Shown here piece after piece: positions 61,301 through 64,000 of a stretch of DNA of 64,000 nt (the first letter of the stretch is position 1; every line of letters begins with the position of its first letter). The stretch comes from Channa striata (taxonomy: Eukaryota > Chordata > Actinopteri > Anabantiformes > Channidae). Position numbers and translations under genes: made by a program. Location: the NCBI GenBank assembly GCA_033026295.1, contig CM065175.1, forward strand, positions 14,707,837 through 14,771,836. The letters are read 5' to 3'. The notes beneath the pieces are model-generated. The model was not told where the DNA came from. It saw only the letters and a program-made list of their open reading frames with translations, and made no database searches.

Positions 61301-63766
61301 TTTTTACATTATTTTAGGAAAAATCATGAAGGGATGCAATTAATAAACAACAAAAGCTGCAATGACCATTTTGTTTTAGAGAAAGAACTCTTTCTTATTA
61401 CCATAGAGAATTATTGAAAGGTTAACAGGTATAACTACGGTATCAGATAGAGGTTTTTGAGAAAGTCTCTTTATGAGATGGTCATCAGCATAAAAAATAA
61501 TCATAACATTGATCATCAAAACGTTTGCTGCTTTTACTGGTGCAAACCACTTGGACTAACGTTTCAACAAACTAGTGTCTTAATCAGTGTCCAGAGTTGT
61601 TTGTCTGTTATTAAGACAAGAGGTGTCCCAGACTTTTACTTTTTAAAGATGTTCGTTCTCCTTGATCTCAGGAGAACCTGAGCTGCTCTTTATTGCTTTT
61701 ATTTATTCTTGACCTTAACTCTAACAAGAAAAGGAAGTCAGAAAATGCTATGAATAAAATCGAATCAGCTTCGGAACTTCGGAACAAATAATTTAATAAA
61801 AACAAAGTTAGATGAACCTGTTTTAGTTGGTTTTGTCCTAAAGAGAAAAGGTTTTCTGACTCCATTGATTAGATGAAACAGTTTTGAAATCATTGATAAT
61901 TATGAACCTACAGGAAACGTTCACTGTGAAAGAGCAAACGCTCTGTATTTTGAAACCAACCTTTTGTTTTTGTGCATCCAGTGGATCCATTGATTTTCCA
62001 CTTTTCACGTATGGAAAAATCAACAGAAGAACAAACTTCACTATGGCTCCAAATTTCACTTACACTTTGAACAAATAATCTTGAATAAATATGAAAGATT
62101 ATCACCACAACAGCCAATATTTATCTATTCCTGCATTTCAATTAAATTAGCACTGGCTTGACGAACCTGGTGGCATTTCATTTTTCTCTAATTGCCCCTT
62201 GGTTGTCAGGCCAGGCCCCAGTTTTACAGCACAGGTTCCTCATGGCCTGGGTCTGGTTCAACTCTATATCTTCACAAGCCAGAATTAATGTACTATTGAT
62301 AGAACCATTACTCCACCAAATTAAAGTCCTTGCTGATGGATTGGCTTGTAGTCTTCCGTCAGCCATGAAAGGAATAATTAGTATTCATTACTTCACACTC
62401 TACAACATTCCAATTATTAATGAACTTCAGCTGTGGAGCCCTACCAGATCCATCATGGTTGTTGCAGCAGGTTATATTAATCATCGACAGAATCAAGTGT
62501 GTGGGTCATCTACAAGGGATAAACTTATAATCAGATTTACTATGATGAATTGTTACGTGTGGACAGACAGGACCTCAGAAGAATTCGGTGAACATGTTCC
62601 AACATTCTCAAAAATAAATTTTTGGGGAGCTTCAAAACAGAAAGTCTTTTCCATTTATGTGTGCAGAAGATTTGCTAGATTTTGCATGTTGAGGATAATT
62701 GGTAACTGAACAAAGGTAATTACAGAGCAGCTATTTGAGTTCCACTATTATATGTGAAGGGGATTACAGTGGGCAGCAGTGTAAGACATTCTTTTTTCTA
62801 ATAAACAAATGCAGACAAATGCCAACAAATAATTGAAATTATTAAAGCAGAGCGGTGTTTGCCATAATGATAGAGGGTGACTGAATTTGGTGTGTTACGT
62901 GCCAGCCAACGTGAGATCGAAGTCCTTATGCATTTCCATGACTGTCTTCAATTCAGCTTTTACAGTGGGACTCAGGTGTTCAATATTCATCTAAATATGA
63001 ACACACAAATTTAAATCTATCACTAGTCTTCAGGGGCCAATCAATATGTGGACATCAAGGAGTCAGAACACACACACCGCAAATTCATTTATAGTGGGCA
63101 AGAGTGGCCAATACTAATACGCTCAGTCAGTCTTTCTGGTGTTTCATTGCTCAGTGAGATTCAACCCTCTGGCAAATCTGCGACTATTGTCTCACGCCAC
63201 AAATGTATTGTGAACAGTTGAGGGCATTTCAACTTGTTTATTAATTGATTAAAAATGTTTAAAATGAAGACAACACAGCATTTGTTATTGGTGAGCTGCT
63301 TGGATGTTTCATGTACTCTATGAATGACTCCAGGAATAGATCTCCCTTTTCTGGCAGATTTTTTATGAAAACTGTTTCACTACAGGCTCTTATAATAATA
63401 TCTAAATATCTGTTAAATCAGCAGCATCACAGCAGAAAAAAAAACAAGCTAAATTGTATGGTTAGCACTCGCTGACATATTACAACAGGACGCTGTGATT
63501 TCAAACAGACAATAGTTTGCTCCTTCTTACCCTTTCTGTCCCAGCTGCACCGTCCTCAGCTTAGAGCCCAGTCGCTTTCGAATCCACTTGATGCCCTGCT
63601 GCTGTGGGTCAATGATGAGTGGCCAATGCTCGCTGGTGGTCAGGATGGCAGCATTCTCAATGGACATCCTATCATTTGGCAAGCCCCGGTTATGCCAGGC
63701 AGCCACAGTGGCATCATCTGCAATCATGAGGACAGGATCCAAGCCGTCTGTCAAGGGTACAGAAAG
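55389..63766 (-). pseudogene. dnah11: Decayed axonemal dynein heavy chain, C-terminal part
   Basis: Minus-strand exons follow the order of the C-terminal third of axonemal dynein heavy chains. Intact: 63531-63766 (AAA5 region, DDATVAAWHNRGLPNDRM), 60530-60670 (SDLNKINPMYQFSLK), 60072-60242 (LFERDKLTFL) and 59609-59675. Damaged: about 61172-61236 (one extra base); about 60890-61045 (in-frame TAA 61017-61019 and TGA 60915-60917); 59270-59448, 58547-58766 and 58330-58446 (frameshifts); 57240-57355; 56650-56800; 56226-56575 (frameshift and deletions); 55925-56010; 55700-55842 (one base missing); and 55389-55579 (scrambled last exon). Exons for the segment after AAA5, the SPVDFL segment and the FxLSPGVD segment are missing. 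The normal protein is an outer-arm motor of cilia. Convergent placement beside rapgef5 matches human DNAH11-RAPGEF5, hence the symbol. The gene continues past the right edge. A decayed second copy, with an intact dnah11 elsewhere, is possible. Confidence 0.85.
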
Positions 63767-64000
63767 CTGGAACAGAAATGAAGAAATGATGTCACTCTAA
63801 GGGAAGCACTGGGAGTAATAGAACAAGGCTTAGTTCACTGAATTCACATTTACTTCATAAAAATAAGTCCAAAGTAAATAGTGTACAGTTTGATGCAGCT
63901 GAAGGAAAGGGACCCACGTGTTAAGAAGCTCCACACGACACTGCCTGCTAAAACGAATGCTGAGGTGAGGAGGACATTACCACACAGGGTTTTCTGCTGC
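63767..64000 (-). other. dnah11: Intron upstream of the last visible dynein exon
   Basis: The sequence right of the acceptor at 63,767-63,768 shows no further coding match before the window ends. Confidence 0.5.

Noticed and set aside
62158..62709. 183-codon plus-strand open frame
   Set aside because: It lies antisense in the decayed dynein locus, has no family resemblance, no splice context and AT-driven composition; chance is the simplest reading.

Overview
The window is vertebrate nuclear DNA, almost certainly from a teleost fish. The genes are split by many GT-AG introns, the intergenic DNA is AT-rich, (TG)n microsatellites are present, and two dispersed repeats are of types familiar from fish genomes. 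I identified the genes by translating exons by eye and comparing them with remembered vertebrate families. I ran no database search.

Layout. (1) 1-15,704, minus strand: the first coding exon of the formin fhod3 (15,540-15,704) and about 15.5 kb of its first intron, which holds only repeats and unrecognised DNA. A CpG-rich promoter lies at about 15,730-16,240. (2) 17,894-27,157, plus strand: a tandem pair of SLC6 neutral amino acid transporters, slc6a19-like (B0AT1) then slc6a18-like (B0AT3). Each has 12 coding exons with the same phases and nearly identical lengths. slc6a18 is intact; slc6a19 lacks one base in exon 6. (3) 28,611-31,798, plus: a complete 8-exon ferroportin-family iron exporter (slc40a1-like). 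(4) 36,511-51,029, plus: rapgef5, a Rap guanine nucleotide exchange factor, with 16 coding exons from an internal promoter and two upstream exons for a longer N-terminus. One of its introns is a U12-type AT-AC intron. (5) 55,389 to beyond 63,766, minus: the C-terminal part of an axonemal dynein heavy chain, best read as dnah11. It is decayed by stop codons, frameshifts and lost exons.

How the parts relate. slc6a19 and slc6a18 are neighbours in mammals too, and rapgef5 and DNAH11 are convergent neighbours in human. The window therefore joins at least three conserved blocks: fhod3, slc6a19/slc6a18 and rapgef5/dnah11. The transporters and the ferroportin are membrane proteins for nutrient handling, but I see no shared regulation and nothing like an operon.

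The most notable observations are the apparent loss of dnah11 beside an undamaged rapgef5, the single-base break in slc6a19, the AT-AC intron of rapgef5, and the ferroportin paralogue that keeps the metal-site and hepcidin-site residues but has a TATA box and little room for an iron-responsive leader. I saw no bacterial, viral or CRISPR-like system.
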